DNA of 64,000 bases from CBDAKK01 sp965216965 (GTDB lineage: Bacteria; Spirochaetota; Spirochaetia; WTKD01; G963693115), in NCBI GenBank assembly GCA_965216965.1, contig CBDCGX010000032.1, positions 1-64,000 on the forward strand, written 5' to 3'. The first letter of the stretch is position 1; each line of letters starts with the position of its first letter. This document shows, piece after piece, positions 39,730-49,000 of this stretch. The position numbers and the translations under genes are program-made. Under the pieces are notes generated by a model. The model was not told the origin of the DNA and made no database searches. It saw nothing but the letters and a program-made list of their open reading frames with translations.

Positions 39730-40509
39730 ATGCGGTTATTTTTATCTATTATTAGAGATAGTAAAAACATTCCTTCAATGTCTATTTTGGGGTTGGGAGT
39801 GTTTTTTTTTATTTTGTCATGTAGTAGTGCTGATCCTATTATTTATGATTTTAAATGGCAATTACAAGCCCTACAAGACCAAGAGGGTAAGAGTGGTTCT
39901 AATATAAAAGAACGACTACTTATTCAGTTACTTGCTGATGATGATGATGGGTTTGAAGAGTTGTATGAGATATATGTAATTAACGATAAGAGTGAACTAT
40001 ATTGGCGAATAATTTCTGATGAATGGAAGACGGTATACTTTGATCAAAAACAGTGGATATTATTATCTAATATTGAAGTAAATGATTTTACCTCTTTGCC
40101 AAGAGGAGAGTATAGAATACTTCTTCGCGATTTATCGGGGTATAGTGATGAGAAATCTTTTATGTTAAATGATAATGTAAAATATAGTAATATGGATTTT
40201 CCTACGGTTAAAAGAGCAAAGCAATATAGTATTACTCCGTATTTTGAGTCATCAAAAAACACGTCTTATGTGGGTGATGAGGCTCCAATATCTCAACTAT
40301 TTCAGATTGTATATAGTAGCAATGAAAATAGTGCAAACAAACAGCAAATACAGCGTGGTTCTAATGGAGCACTTTATACAATACAAAATAAAGAAGATAT
40401 ATATTTTTTAGTTGTAGGAAATACTTCTTTTGAAACATATGTACATAAGATTGTAAATCCGTCTCTCATACTTACGAGCGGCCCTCATATATTTTCTTTT
40501 TCAAATTAG
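39730..40509 (+). CDS. lipoprotein of unknown function
   Basis: A 259-aa protein (from 39730) not assigned to a family. The signal ends FFFILSCSS with Cys31. The mature part has an acidic stretch LLADDDDGFEELYE and then DEWKTVYFDQKQW, resembling a beta-sandwich like an extracytoplasmic sensor or adhesin; this is a guess. The start at 39730 has AAAGGA close upstream; the frame opens further up at 39685. It lies alone between rpsU and the reductase gene. Confidence 0.6.
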   Translation: MRLFLSIIRDSKNIPSMSILGLGVFFFILSCSSADPIIYDFKWQLQALQDQEGKSGSNIKERLLIQLLADDDDGFEELYEIYVINDKSELYWRIISDEWKTVYFDQKQWILLSNIEVNDFTSLPRGEYRILLRDLSGYSDEKSFMLNDNVKYSNMDFPTVKRAKQYSITPYFESSKNTSYVGDEAPISQLFQIVYSSNENSANKQQIQRGSNGALYTIQNKEDIYFLVVGNTSFETYVHKIVNPSLILTSGPHIFSFSN

Positions 40510-40561
40510 TAAAGTATGTATAACAATAATAAAAAAAATCTATCAAGTAAAGAGTAATAAG

Positions 40562-40567
40562 TATAAT
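40562..40567 (+). promoter_or_regulatory. -10 box TATAAT at leaderless spacing
   Basis: TATAAT ends 8 nt before the ATG at 40575. It overlaps the upstream in-frame ATG at 40566, which supports 40575 as the true start. Confidence 0.45.
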
Positions 40568-40574
40568 GCTATAT

Positions 40575-41381
40575 ATGAGTGTATATACAATATTGTTATA
40601 TGCAGAAGGAATCCTCGCTGTCTGTGTATTTTTCTTTTTATTTAAAAACACTGCTCCTTATGGGAGATATTCTCATAAAAGAAAACATGCTTTCTCATAT
40701 AGGATGGGATGGTTTATTATGGAATTGCCTGCTGTGTTTGTAATAGTGCTTGTCTATATAGCAAGTGTAAGCACTTTTTCACAAAGAGCATCTGTTTCTT
40801 TGTATCAAAAGGAAATAATGCTTGTACAGCTATTGTTCTTGGGGGTGTGGGAAACACATTACATATATAGAACATTTATATTTCCATTCTTAAGTAAAAA
40901 TAAGAAAAATGCATTCCCATTATCTGTTGTTTTTTCTGGTATGATATTTAATTGTATAAATGGGTTTATCAATGGGTGGGCATTGTTTTTTCTTCCTTAT
41001 GTCTATGTATATGAGGACACTAATTTTATAACAGTTTTTTCAACGGTTCATTTTTTAATAGGTATAGTATTATTTTTTGGAGGATATGTAATACATATTT
41101 ACAGCGATGCAGTGCTTCGTAACACTAAGAAAGAGAATAAGGGAGAGTATGGAATTCCAAACAAGTTTCTTCATAAATATGTCACTGCCCCAAATTACTT
41201 TGGAGAAATAATACAATGGTTAGGATTTGCTATAATGACATTATCTCCTTCGGGATTTGTATTTGCATTTTTCACAATTGCTAACCTTGTTCCAAGGGCA
41301 TTTGCACATAGGAAATGGTATATAATGAAGTTTCCATATTATCCTAGTACTAGGAAAGTAATTATTCCATTTATTATTTAG
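40575..41381 (+). CDS. 3-oxo-5-alpha-steroid 4-dehydrogenase-like membrane enzyme
   Basis: A 268-aa membrane protein with six or more hydrophobic segments. The C-terminal region matches the steroid 5-alpha-reductase/polyprenol reductase family: YVTAPNYFGEIIQWLGF and NLVPRAFAHRKWY. Bacterial members may reduce unsaturated lipids or polyprenols; steroid use is not implied. It is followed by a 3-beta-HSD-like SDR. The start 40575 is chosen because a TATAAT box would fall inside a longer N-terminus. Confidence 0.8.
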   Translation: MSVYTILLYAEGILAVCVFFFLFKNTAPYGRYSHKRKHAFSYRMGWFIMELPAVFVIVLVYIASVSTFSQRASVSLYQKEIMLVQLLFLGVWETHYIYRTFIFPFLSKNKKNAFPLSVVFSGMIFNCINGFINGWALFFLPYVYVYEDTNFITVFSTVHFLIGIVLFFGGYVIHIYSDAVLRNTKKENKGEYGIPNKFLHKYVTAPNYFGEIIQWLGFAIMTLSPSGFVFAFFTIANLVPRAFAHRKWYIMKFPYYPSTRKVIIPFII

Positions 41382-41422
41382 GGGTAGTCATTCATTTACA
41401 CAGAGAAGACTGATTAGTGTAA

Positions 41423-41428
41423 TATAAT
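41423..41428 (+). promoter_or_regulatory. -10 box TATAAT at leaderless spacing
   Basis: TATAAT ends 6 nt before the ATG at 41434, so the transcript would start at the AUG. No Shine-Dalgarno sequence. Confidence 0.45.
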
Positions 41429-41433
41429 AGAAT

Positions 41434-42423
41434 ATGAGTATAACAGTTGCAGTAACCGGAGCTTCGGGATATTTGGGGAATGTTCTTATTAGAAAACTTC
41501 TTGCGAAAAAAGTCAAAATTCGTGCGTTTGTGCATAATCATGATGAGGTGTTACAAAACCTTGATCTTACTCTTATTAAAGGAGACGTACGCAATGTGGA
41601 ATCGGTAAGAGAGCTTATTCGGGGATGCGATATAGTATATCACTGTGCCGCATATATTTCTATAGTATCGTATGATAAGAAACAGCTTTTTGATGTAAAT
41701 TTGCAAGGTACACGAAATATTATTATAGCTTGCGAAGAAAATAACGCAAAGCTTATATATATAAGTTCAATAGAAGCGGTGGGGAAAATACATGAGAAAA
41801 TCCACAATGAAGACGATGGATTTAATCCACCTCAAACACTTATACAATATGGAATGAGCAAATCAATGGCTTCTATTGAGGTCCTAAAAGCAAGCAAAGA
41901 AAAAAGAATTAATTCGGTAATTATATGCCCTACAGGTATTATAGGCCCTTTTGAACATGGAACATCTCCACTTGGAAAAATGGTGAGAGATTTTATTTCA
42001 AAGAAACTTATTGCATCTATAGCAAAGGGAGGTTTTTGTTTTGTGGATGTTCGCGATGTTGCTGATGTAGCAATAATGGCAGGTGAAAAAAAAGAAAAAA
42101 TAGAGGGCCATTACATTGTATCTGGAGAGTATTTGGAAATTTCTGATATGATGAGAATACTACACGAAGTCTCGGGAGTACGTCCCCCATTTTTTAGCAT
42201 CTCACTTTTCATGTTACATATTCTTTCAATATTCATAGAACCCATGTCGTATGTTTTAAAAACCAATCCAATTTTTACATCTGGATCTTTCCGTGTACTT
42301 GCAAGTCGTTTGCATGTGAGATCAAAATATCTTAAGCGGGATTTTAATATTATTCCGAGATTAGCAAAGGATTCTTTACGTGATCAAGTGTTATGGTATA
42401 AAGGCGGAAAAGTACAATTGTAA
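41434..42423 (+). CDS. NAD-dependent epimerase/3-beta-HSD-like SDR
   Basis: A 329-aa extended short-chain dehydrogenase. The NAD(P)-binding GASGYLGN is near residues 9-16, and the catalytic pair is in the YGMSKS segment. It resembles 3-beta-hydroxysteroid dehydrogenase and dihydroflavonol 4-reductase-like enzymes. A helix in the C-terminal third (FMLHILSIFIEPMSYVL) is hydrophobic. Next to the reductase-like gene, a role in lipid or isoprenoid oxidation is plausible but not shown. Confidence 0.82.
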   Translation: MSITVAVTGASGYLGNVLIRKLLAKKVKIRAFVHNHDEVLQNLDLTLIKGDVRNVESVRELIRGCDIVYHCAAYISIVSYDKKQLFDVNLQGTRNIIIACEENNAKLIYISSIEAVGKIHEKIHNEDDGFNPPQTLIQYGMSKSMASIEVLKASKEKRINSVIICPTGIIGPFEHGTSPLGKMVRDFISKKLIASIAKGGFCFVDVRDVADVAIMAGEKKEKIEGHYIVSGEYLEISDMMRILHEVSGVRPPFFSISLFMLHILSIFIEPMSYVLKTNPIFTSGSFRVLASRLHVRSKYLKRDFNIIPRLAKDSLRDQVLWYKGGKVQL

Positions 42424-42513
42424 AAGCAAATGTTTCATGTACTGAGATGATTATAGTATGTGATTTATGATATAATACTATAAGTAAAAAGATTGTAAGA
42501 ATCTTTAAAAATT

Positions 42514-43863
42514 ATGGCATTACAGGATCATTCTATACGAACATCTCAATCTCAACAGACCCTGTTTACACAACAGCTTGTGAGAAACGTATCATTACTA
42601 TCCTGTAATATTGATCAACTGAGAAAGGTAGTGCTAAAAGAGATTGAAAATAATCCTGCACTTGAAATTATAGAAGAGCTTGATCACGAGAGCTTAGAAA
42701 AAATAGAATATGATAAATATACAGGATATGATGCGAGTAAGCATTCTGAATTTATAGAAAGTTTACTTACATATCCAGAAACGCTTAATGAATATTTGCT
42801 TAAACAGTTTCGATTAGAAGTAGATGATCCAATTGATATAAAAATAGGAACTCGGATTATAGAAAATCTGGATGAAGAGGGATTTCTAAAGGATGATGTT
42901 TTTAAACTGTGCATGATAGATAACGTAACAAAAGAGCGTGTTACATCTGTACAACGGTATATACAAAGCCTGGACCCTGTTGGGTGTGCAACAAAAGATT
43001 CTAAAGAAAGCGTTAAAGTACAACTTTCATTTTTAGATGCTCCTCCAGAGATACTAAAGAGAATGGAAACGTATTTTTCTTTGATGTTTGATGAACGGTT
43101 TAAAAAGGATGATAATGCGAAAGCAACGAGGCAAAAACGCCAAAGAGAAAAAGAGATTTTAGAAAATTTACATGATGAGTCATTACGAATATATTTGCAC
43201 GGTATAAGTCCATATCCTGGGTTGTTATACAACCAATATTACTCTCAAAATTCCAAAGAAGATTATATTATTCCTGATGCAGTGGTTGAAATGGATGAAG
43301 AAGAAATAAAAGTAAAAATAAATAATGATATTATTCCTGTTATTGGTATTTCTGAGAGAATTGTAAAGACTTCCAAAGAAAAAGATAAGGATATGAGAAT
43401 GTTTTCGACAAGTCTTTTACATTCTGCTCAGAGCTTTATTGCGGGCTTGCAATATAGAGCGACTGCGGTGAAAAGAGTTGTTTTATATATTGTTCAATAT
43501 CAGCGAGCCTTTTTGATGTCCTTACAGGATTCTCCTCAAGCACTTACGCGAAAACAGGTAGCGAAGGATTTGCAAATAAATGAATCAACTGTCTCTCGCA
43601 TTGTTTCAGAAAAATATATTCAGACTCCTAAAGGCATATTCCCTTTGAGATATTTCTTGTCTCATGGTATTGGTACTAGTAATATAAGTGTACAGGAAGT
43701 ATTAAAAGCAATAGAAGATATTTTACAACAATATTCTTATAATAAAAAACCAACTGATGAAGAACTTGTAGCATTACTTGCTCAAAAGAATATTATTCTT
43801 GCTCGTAGAACTGTTGCGAAATATAGGAAAAAAGTAGAAGAACATAAGAAAGAACATGAGTGA
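42514..43863 (+). CDS. rpoN: RNA polymerase sigma-54 factor
   Basis: Directs transcription from -24/-12 promoters with the help of AAA+ activators. The 449-aa protein begins with a Gln-rich region I (RTSQSQQTLFTQQL) and NPALEI. It has the central core-binding domain, a helix-turn-helix (LTRKQVAKDLQINESTVSRIV), and the RpoN box ARRTVAKYRKKV near the C-terminus. No sigma-54 activator is in the window. It overlaps hprK by 8 nt, so the two are coupled. Confidence 0.95.
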   Translation: MALQDHSIRTSQSQQTLFTQQLVRNVSLLSCNIDQLRKVVLKEIENNPALEIIEELDHESLEKIEYDKYTGYDASKHSEFIESLLTYPETLNEYLLKQFRLEVDDPIDIKIGTRIIENLDEEGFLKDDVFKLCMIDNVTKERVTSVQRYIQSLDPVGCATKDSKESVKVQLSFLDAPPEILKRMETYFSLMFDERFKKDDNAKATRQKRQREKEILENLHDESLRIYLHGISPYPGLLYNQYYSQNSKEDYIIPDAVVEMDEEEIKVKINNDIIPVIGISERIVKTSKEKDKDMRMFSTSLLHSAQSFIAGLQYRATAVKRVVLYIVQYQRAFLMSLQDSPQALTRKQVAKDLQINESTVSRIVSEKYIQTPKGIFPLRYFLSHGIGTSNISVQEVLKAIEDILQQYSYNKKPTDEELVALLAQKNIILARRTVAKYRKKVEEHKKEHE

Positions 43864-44797
43864 ACAACAATCTGTTACAGTATTAGATATTTTAACGTCA
43901 TTTCGTTTCCAAAAAAACAGTATTCAACTTACATGTGTTGCTGGTCGCAAAGGACTTTTAAATCCTGTTACGAGTGCGCTTAATCGCCCAGGATTAGCTC
44001 TTAATGGATACTTTGAATATTTTGGAAAGGATAGAATACAACTTTTTGGTCAAGGTGAGATTGGGTTTTTACATGCTTTAGAAAAAAAGAAAAAAATCAA
44101 AGGGATTCTCAAGAGATATTTTGAACGTAAGGTATCGTGTTGTGTTGTTTCGCATATCAATAACAATATGCCGTCTAAAACATTTATAGAGTTTTGTAAC
44201 AAATATAATTGCCCACTCCTTTATAGTCCTTTATCGACTTATGAGTTGAGTATGAGGTTATATAGAGTATTGAATAATTTTTTCTCTCCTTCAGAATTAA
44301 TGCATGGCGTGTTTATGGATATAGGCGATGTAGGAGTATTTATTAAGGGGAAAAGTGGGGTCGGAAAGAGTGAGGCTGCATTAGGATTATTGTCATCAGG
44401 ATCAAATAGACTTGTAGCAGATGATGTTGTATTATTTCGTCGTATTGATGATACTATTATAGGGACTCCCCCTAATATTACACGATACAAACATCATCTT
44501 GAAATACGAGGACTGGGCTTTGTAAATCTCTCACAAATTTATGGTATTAATGTTATGCTTAATAGAAAAGAGCTTGAAATAATTATAGAGCTTGTTGAAT
44601 GGAATAAATCATACACGGAAAACCTTGATAGGTTTGAACGAGAAGAATATACAAATGTGCTAGGCGTTAAGGTGGCATATCTAAAAGTTCCTATAAAGGC
44701 GGGAAGAAATGTTTCTAATATTATAGAAACGGCTGCTATTAAGCATAGGCTAAAGGTAATGGGATACCATGGTAAAGAAGATCCATTTTTGTGGTAA
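43856..44797 (+). CDS. hprK: HPr kinase/phosphorylase
   Basis: Phosphorylates and dephosphorylates Ser46 of HPr, linking carbon and energy state to regulation. The 313-aa protein has Walker A GKSGVGKS (165-172) with the catalytic His150 region upstream (LMHGVFMDI), and the signature LEIRGLGFVNL (215-225). It overlaps rpoN by 8 nt and is followed after 22 nt by ptsH, its substrate. PTS enzymes EI and EII are not in the window. Confidence 0.94.
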   Translation: MSEQQSVTVLDILTSFRFQKNSIQLTCVAGRKGLLNPVTSALNRPGLALNGYFEYFGKDRIQLFGQGEIGFLHALEKKKKIKGILKRYFERKVSCCVVSHINNNMPSKTFIEFCNKYNCPLLYSPLSTYELSMRLYRVLNNFFSPSELMHGVFMDIGDVGVFIKGKSGVGKSEAALGLLSSGSNRLVADDVVLFRRIDDTIIGTPPNITRYKHHLEIRGLGFVNLSQIYGINVMLNRKELEIIIELVEWNKSYTENLDRFEREEYTNVLGVKVAYLKVPIKAGRNVSNIIETAAIKHRLKVMGYHGKEDPFLW

Positions 44798-44804
44798 TAT
44801 TTGC

Positions 44805-44810
44805 TATAAT
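44805..44810 (+). promoter_or_regulatory. -10 box TATAAT before ptsH
   Basis: TATAAT ends 10 nt before the ptsH ATG at 44820, so HPr could be made from its own nearly leaderless transcript besides read-through from hprK. Confidence 0.4.
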
Positions 44811-44819
44811 ATAAAAATT

Positions 44820-45083
44820 ATGTTAGAAAAACACGTTACTATTTTAAATAAAGCGGGACTTCATGCACGCCCGTCATCTATGATAGTTAAAGTTGCATCA
44901 AAATATAACAGTGAAGTATATTTAGGGTATGAAGGGAATATGATAAATGCGAAATCAATTATGGGTGTTATGACGCTGGGCGCAGGATATGGTGTTGAAT
45001 TAAAGCTTGTTGTCGATGGTTCAGACGAAGGTGATGCAATAAAAGAAATCGGTGCTTTGTTTAAGAATAAGTTTACAGAGTAG
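44820..45083 (+). CDS. ptsH: phosphocarrier protein HPr
   Basis: An 87-aa phosphocarrier. His15 in AGLHARPSS accepts phosphate from PEP via enzyme I. Ser46 in NAKSIMGVM is the HPr kinase target, fitting the adjacent hprK. The start at 44820 (MLEKHVTIL) is chosen over the longer frame at 44769, because His15 and Ser46 then have their standard numbering. It ends in TAG. Confidence 0.95.
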   Translation: MLEKHVTILNKAGLHARPSSMIVKVASKYNSEVYLGYEGNMINAKSIMGVMTLGAGYGVELKLVVDGSDEGDAIKEIGALFKNKFTE

Positions 45084-45098
45084 TAGAGTTTGTAAATA

Positions 45099-46151
45099 AT
45101 GCCTATAATGCAAAAAACAAAAACATGTTGGAATAATGTATGGGCACTATTAGGCCCCGAAGAAGGATTGAAAAATAGATTTGCACAGCAAATTATTTTA
45201 GATATAAATAATACTCTCAAAAAGAATAAAAAAGAAACAGAAATATTTGAATCTATAAGGCCAGTAAAATTCTTCTTAGGAGACACTTCAGTTGAAGAAG
45301 TTAAGCAGGAGATTATTAGCCCCTCTCTTTTTTCTCTTGAGAAGATACTTATTTTGGAGCAGGTTGAAACGATTAATTCTTCTGATGTAACAAAGCTTGT
45401 AACGGTATTTCAATTGATGGATGAGACTGTTTTTATTATTTTACTGAGCCAAAGTAATAAGATGTACGCCGCTATAGAAAATCATATTGATAAAAAGAAA
45501 AAAAAGATATTTTGGACGTTGAGCAATGCGGATTATGAACAATATGTTATACATTATGCCCAGAATAGTAATATGAAGTTTCATCCCGATGCTATAGATC
45601 TCCTCATACAACTTGTTGGAGAGAATACAAGAGAACTAAAGGCACTCCTTTATGTTATAGAATTATATGCGTGGAAGATGACAAAAGGTGAGGAGACATG
45701 TTTTATTTCAAAAAAGAATGTAGAACAATGGTGTGCCCATTATAAAACAGAAACGGTGTTTTCTCTTTTTGGTATGCTGTCGCAAAATCGGAATAGTGAT
45801 GCATTTGATATTTTGTTTTCAATGCTTCGTTCTGGAGAAAGTACTGTGCAAATTATTGCAGGACTTGCATATCAGTTCAAGATAGCCATATCTATAAAAC
45901 GGTCACGGGAGCAAGGAATTATTTCTGATAAAGCGTTTTTGAATGTTGGAGTACGGTCTCGTTCTTTACAGGATCAATATAAAGGATTTATTTCTTTCTT
46001 TTCTCTTGTAGGATTGCAAAAAATACTTTGTATATGTGAAGAAACAGATTACGCTTTACGAGGTGATTTTGATGCAAGGTATAAAGAAATTATAATGAGT
46101 AAGATGCTCTATGATATTATAAGCATGCAAAAAGATAAAATTTCATCATAA
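45099..46151 (+). CDS. holA: DNA polymerase III subunit delta
   Basis: Opens the beta clamp as part of the clamp loader. The 350-aa sequence fits HolA: ALLGPEEGLKNRFA near the N-terminus, then ILEQVETI and the C-terminal QNRNSDAFDILFSML collar region. HolA is poorly conserved, so the call rests on length and these blocks. Two close ATGs (45099, 45108) are possible starts. It lies 15 nt after ptsH. Confidence 0.82.
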   Translation: MPIMQKTKTCWNNVWALLGPEEGLKNRFAQQIILDINNTLKKNKKETEIFESIRPVKFFLGDTSVEEVKQEIISPSLFSLEKILILEQVETINSSDVTKLVTVFQLMDETVFIILLSQSNKMYAAIENHIDKKKKKIFWTLSNADYEQYVIHYAQNSNMKFHPDAIDLLIQLVGENTRELKALLYVIELYAWKMTKGEETCFISKKNVEQWCAHYKTETVFSLFGMLSQNRNSDAFDILFSMLRSGESTVQIIAGLAYQFKIAISIKRSREQGIISDKAFLNVGVRSRSLQDQYKGFISFFSLVGLQKILCICEETDYALRGDFDARYKEIIMSKMLYDIISMQKDKISS

Positions 46152-46179
46152 TTACAGGGATGTGTAGGGAGTATTAGAT

Positions 46180-46527
46180 ATGAAGAAAATTACCGTATAT
46201 ATTCCTAAGTCCCATGTGAATGAGGTAAAGGAAGCAATGTTTACAGCTGGTGCGGGTTCCTTTGGAGGATATAGCCATTGTTCGTGGCAGATAGATGGCT
46301 TTGGACAATTTATGCCTCAAGAACATACATCTCCATATATAGGAGAAAGAGATACTATGTCTTATGTTGAGGAAACGCGAGTAGAGATGCTTTGTATTGA
46401 TGATTGTATTCAGGATGTTGTTTGTGCATTGCATAATGCTCATCCTTACGAAGTTCCCGCGTATGATGTTGTTCATATAGAAAATACTATGAAAAGACTG
46501 CATAATAGTACTAGAGAAAAAAAATAG
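46180..46527 (+). CDS. NIF3/YqfO C-terminal-type protein
   Basis: A 115-aa stand-alone domain matching the CutA-like middle insertion of YqfO/NIF3 proteins: KKITVYIPKSHVNEVKEAMF, then GAGSFGGYSHCSWQ, then ALHNAHPYEVPAYDV. Such single-domain proteins are widespread and of unknown function. GGAG lies upstream of the ATG. It sits between holA and the CinA-like gene, with short spacers. Confidence 0.85.
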   Translation: MKKITVYIPKSHVNEVKEAMFTAGAGSFGGYSHCSWQIDGFGQFMPQEHTSPYIGERDTMSYVEETRVEMLCIDDCIQDVVCALHNAHPYEVPAYDVVHIENTMKRLHNSTREKK

Positions 46528-46550
46528 TATGGATGCAATAGGTAATAGAT

Positions 46551-47360
46551 ATGTATGATTCATCTCATACCAAAACATTTCTTTCCGCTCCTCATATAGC
46601 AGAATACGCGTGTTTGCTTATAGGAGACGAGCTTTTAGATGGACATGTAAATGATACTAACCTTTCATTGCTTATAAAAAAAATGTTATCTATAGGATAT
46701 TCGCTTAAAGAAGTACGTATAGTGAGTGATGAGCCTAAAGATATTTCTGCGCATCTAACCCAATTAAGAGATGCATTTGTATTTGTTGTTACCATAGGAG
46801 GTTTAGGTCCTACTCACGATGATAGAACGTTGCAGGGTTATTCAATGAGTTTTAAGCAAGACATTATTGAACATAAGGGCATGATGGCGTTTTTTATGTG
46901 CAGACCTGTAAATACCGAGAAAAAACGGAGTGCGATAAAAAAAATGAGCACTATTCCAAAGGGAATTGAACTTATTAGTCTCAATAATACATGGCCTCTT
47001 TTAAAGCTAGAAAATTGTTTTGCAATGCCAGGATTACCTTCGGTATGCCGCATAACTATAGATAAGCTTATGCAAGTACTTCCAGTGCAAAATAAAAAAT
47101 TATATGGGGTGTGTTATACTACATTGTCTGAAAGTGATTTTGCAACTTGGCTTACGGGACTTTCGGAAAAATATAAGGAAGTACATATAGGGTCATATCC
47201 GCTTGATACTCATGAAGATGTGAATAATGATGAAATCAAGAGTACTACAAAAATATCTCTTACTGCTATAAATACAGAAAAAATATATACGTGTTTTAAT
47301 GAATTAAAAGCATACTTACAAAATAAAAAAGCTCTTGTAAAAGAGGTACTACCTCATTGA
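46551..47360 (+). CDS. CinA N-terminal (MoaB/Mog-like) domain protein
   Basis: A 269-aa protein with the MoaB/MogA-like fold found at the N-terminus of CinA: CLLIGDELLDG, GYSLKEVRIVSDEP and TIGGLGPTHDDRT. The C-terminal CinA amidase domain (NMN deamidase) is missing, so this is a short family member. A perfect 8-bp hairpin at its stop may terminate transcription. Function is likely nucleotide or cofactor salvage, but unproven. Confidence 0.82.
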   Translation: MYDSSHTKTFLSAPHIAEYACLLIGDELLDGHVNDTNLSLLIKKMLSIGYSLKEVRIVSDEPKDISAHLTQLRDAFVFVVTIGGLGPTHDDRTLQGYSMSFKQDIIEHKGMMAFFMCRPVNTEKKRSAIKKMSTIPKGIELISLNNTWPLLKLENCFAMPGLPSVCRITIDKLMQVLPVQNKKLYGVCYTTLSESDFATWLTGLSEKYKEVHIGSYPLDTHEDVNNDEIKSTTKISLTAINTEKIYTCFNELKAYLQNKKALVKEVLPH

Positions 47361-47372
47361 CAATAATGAGGT
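47351..47372. terminator. hairpin between convergent genes
   Basis: ACCTCATT-GACAAT-AATGAGGT is a perfect 8-bp stem that includes the CinA-like stop codon. It sits between convergent genes and could serve both strands. T-runs nearby are short, so the terminator call is moderate. Confidence 0.45.
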
Positions 47373-47393
47373 GTTATACTTTATACAAAGTAA

Positions 47394-47801
47394 TTATTTT
47401 TTTTTATTTTTTAGGAATTCTGTAAGGATAGCGGTTCTATTTTCTTTTTCTGGTTGAATATATTCTTCTTTGTTATTTTTGTCATTGCTTTTTATAAATA
47501 CCTTGAGTGTTTTTATAATTGATTTTTCGATTTTTGAAGAATCTTTTTCGCTTCCTGCTTGTTTTGCAGCAACATATGCTTCTAGCATTTGCCCTTTGTT
47601 ATAGTATGCTTTACTTACTTTCATAAGTCCTGCATGCGAATTTATTTTTTTAAATATGCTGTGAGCCTGTTCTATATTATTTTGTGATAAAAAAGCATGT
47701 GCCTTTGTAATTATGGCATTTTTATCTTGAGTAGAAGAATGAAGACCATTTATTTCTTTTATGAGGTTATTCTTTTTTTTAGCATTTTTCTTGAAAAACA
47801 T
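47394..47801 (-). CDS. small unknown protein at the end of the his cluster
   Basis: A 135-aa protein, not recognised. It is basic and Lys-rich at both ends. The middle, AHAFLSQNNIEQAHSIFKKI and AYYNKGQMLEAYVAAKQAG, looks like two TPR-type helix pairs. The ATG at 47801 is exactly adjacent to the hisB stop, so it is co-transcribed and coupled to hisB. There is no signal peptide. A histidine-specific role is possible but speculative. Confidence 0.7.
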   Translation of the reverse strand: MFFKKNAKKKNNLIKEINGLHSSTQDKNAIITKAHAFLSQNNIEQAHSIFKKINSHAGLMKVSKAYYNKGQMLEAYVAAKQAGSEKDSSKIEKSIIKTLKVFIKSNDKNNKEEYIQPEKENRTAILTEFLKNKKK

Positions 47802-48392
47802 TTAGAGACTCCCTTTAATAGATTGGATGGTATGTGAAGGACGAAGAGCTTTTTTTATTGCCTTTCCACATGCTTTGAAAAGAGATTCTATAATATGATG
47901 GCTGTTTAAGCCATAACGTGTGATAAGATGTAAATTTATACAGGCATTATGTGCAAGGGCCATAAAAAATTCTCTTCCTAGTGCAATATCAAAGGTTTTG
48001 AGCGGTGAGGGGAATGTGACGTCATAATGAAGATATGCTCTATTAGAAAAATCCACAACTGCTTCTGCAAGTGCGTCATCCATTGGAATGGATGCATGAC
48101 CAAAACGAGCTATTGGTTGGTGTAAAAAGGCATATTCGGAAAAGATACTGCCTATTACTATGCCAGTGTCTTCTACAAGATGATGTTCATCAATTTCAAT
48201 GTCTCCCTTTGCTTTTATATGTCCTGACCATCCGCCGTGAAAAAGCATGGAGGTGAGCATGTGTGTAAAGAAAGGGGAAGAAGTATCAACGTGTAAATCT
48301 CCTTCTCCAAGTTGTAGACATATAGAAATATCAGTTTCTTTTGTAGTTCTTTCTTTTTTAATGGATGCATGTGAAGGATTATTTGTACTCAT
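47802..48392 (-). CDS. hisB: imidazoleglycerol-phosphate dehydratase
   Basis: The sixth step of histidine synthesis, dehydrating IGP to imidazole acetol phosphate. The 196-aa monofunctional enzyme has the metal-binding EHHLVEDTGI and matching second motif DALAEAVVDFSNR. No phosphatase domain is fused. It overlaps hisG by 4 nt (48389-48392) and is followed at once by the unknown gene. Confidence 0.94.
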   Translation of the reverse strand: MSTNNPSHASIKKERTTKETDISICLQLGEGDLHVDTSSPFFTHMLTSMLFHGGWSGHIKAKGDIEIDEHHLVEDTGIVIGSIFSEYAFLHQPIARFGHASIPMDDALAEAVVDFSNRAYLHYDVTFPSPLKTFDIALGREFFMALAHNACINLHLITRYGLNSHHIIESLFKACGKAIKKALRPSHTIQSIKGSL

Positions 48393-49000
48393 AGTTTTAA
48401 TTTTCGAACAAGATTATCAATAGCTTTATAGTTTAGTTTATATAATGCTTTGTTTGTTATGTATTTTACTTCTGTTCTTCCAATTTCTTCGGAAATAACG
48501 AGGTTATTCTCTTTTATAGTGCTACCTGTTTCGACTAGGTCTATTATATAGGGGGCAAGTTTAAGCAATGGTGCTAATTCTACAGAGCCATGTAGAGGTA
48601 TGAGTTTTGCATGTATTCCTCTTGAAAGAAGGAAGTGCTTTGTGAATTTTATATATTTTGAAGCAACTTTGGTATATGTAAGCGTATTTATGGGAGGTTG
48701 GTTTTTGGTGCTAATGAGACAGATCCGCGTTTGCCCAAAGGGTAGAGTTCCCAAGGAAAAAAAAGAATATGAACTTTCATAGAGAATGTCTGAACCAGCA
48801 ATACCAATATCAGCAATACCTCCGTATACATACTCTAAGAGGTCATCATTCTTAACAAAGAGTATTTTTATACCATGGGTTTCGTTTTGTGTAATAAGAG
48901 TTCTTTCGTTGTATTTTAGGTTTATATTGGCATTTTTAAAGTGCTTAAGTATGTGTCTTGTAAGACGACCTTTTGGTATTGCTATTGTAATGATATTCAT
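48389..49000 (-). CDS. hisG: ATP phosphoribosyltransferase, short form
   Basis: The first, committed step of histidine synthesis. At 203 aa this is the short HisG, which needs HisZ for allosteric control; hisZ is directly upstream with a 4-nt overlap. Family blocks are IAIPKGRLTRHILKHF, GIADIGIAGSDIL, and the PRPP-binding LVETGSTIKENNL. The allosteric domain of long HisG is absent. Confidence 0.94.
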   Translation of the reverse strand: MNIITIAIPKGRLTRHILKHFKNANINLKYNERTLITQNETHGIKILFVKNDDLLEYVYGGIADIGIAGSDILYESSYSFFSLGTLPFGQTRICLISTKNQPPINTLTYTKVASKYIKFTKHFLLSRGIHAKLIPLHGSVELAPLLKLAPYIIDLVETGSTIKENNLVISEEIGRTEVKYITNKALYKLNYKAIDNLVRKLKL

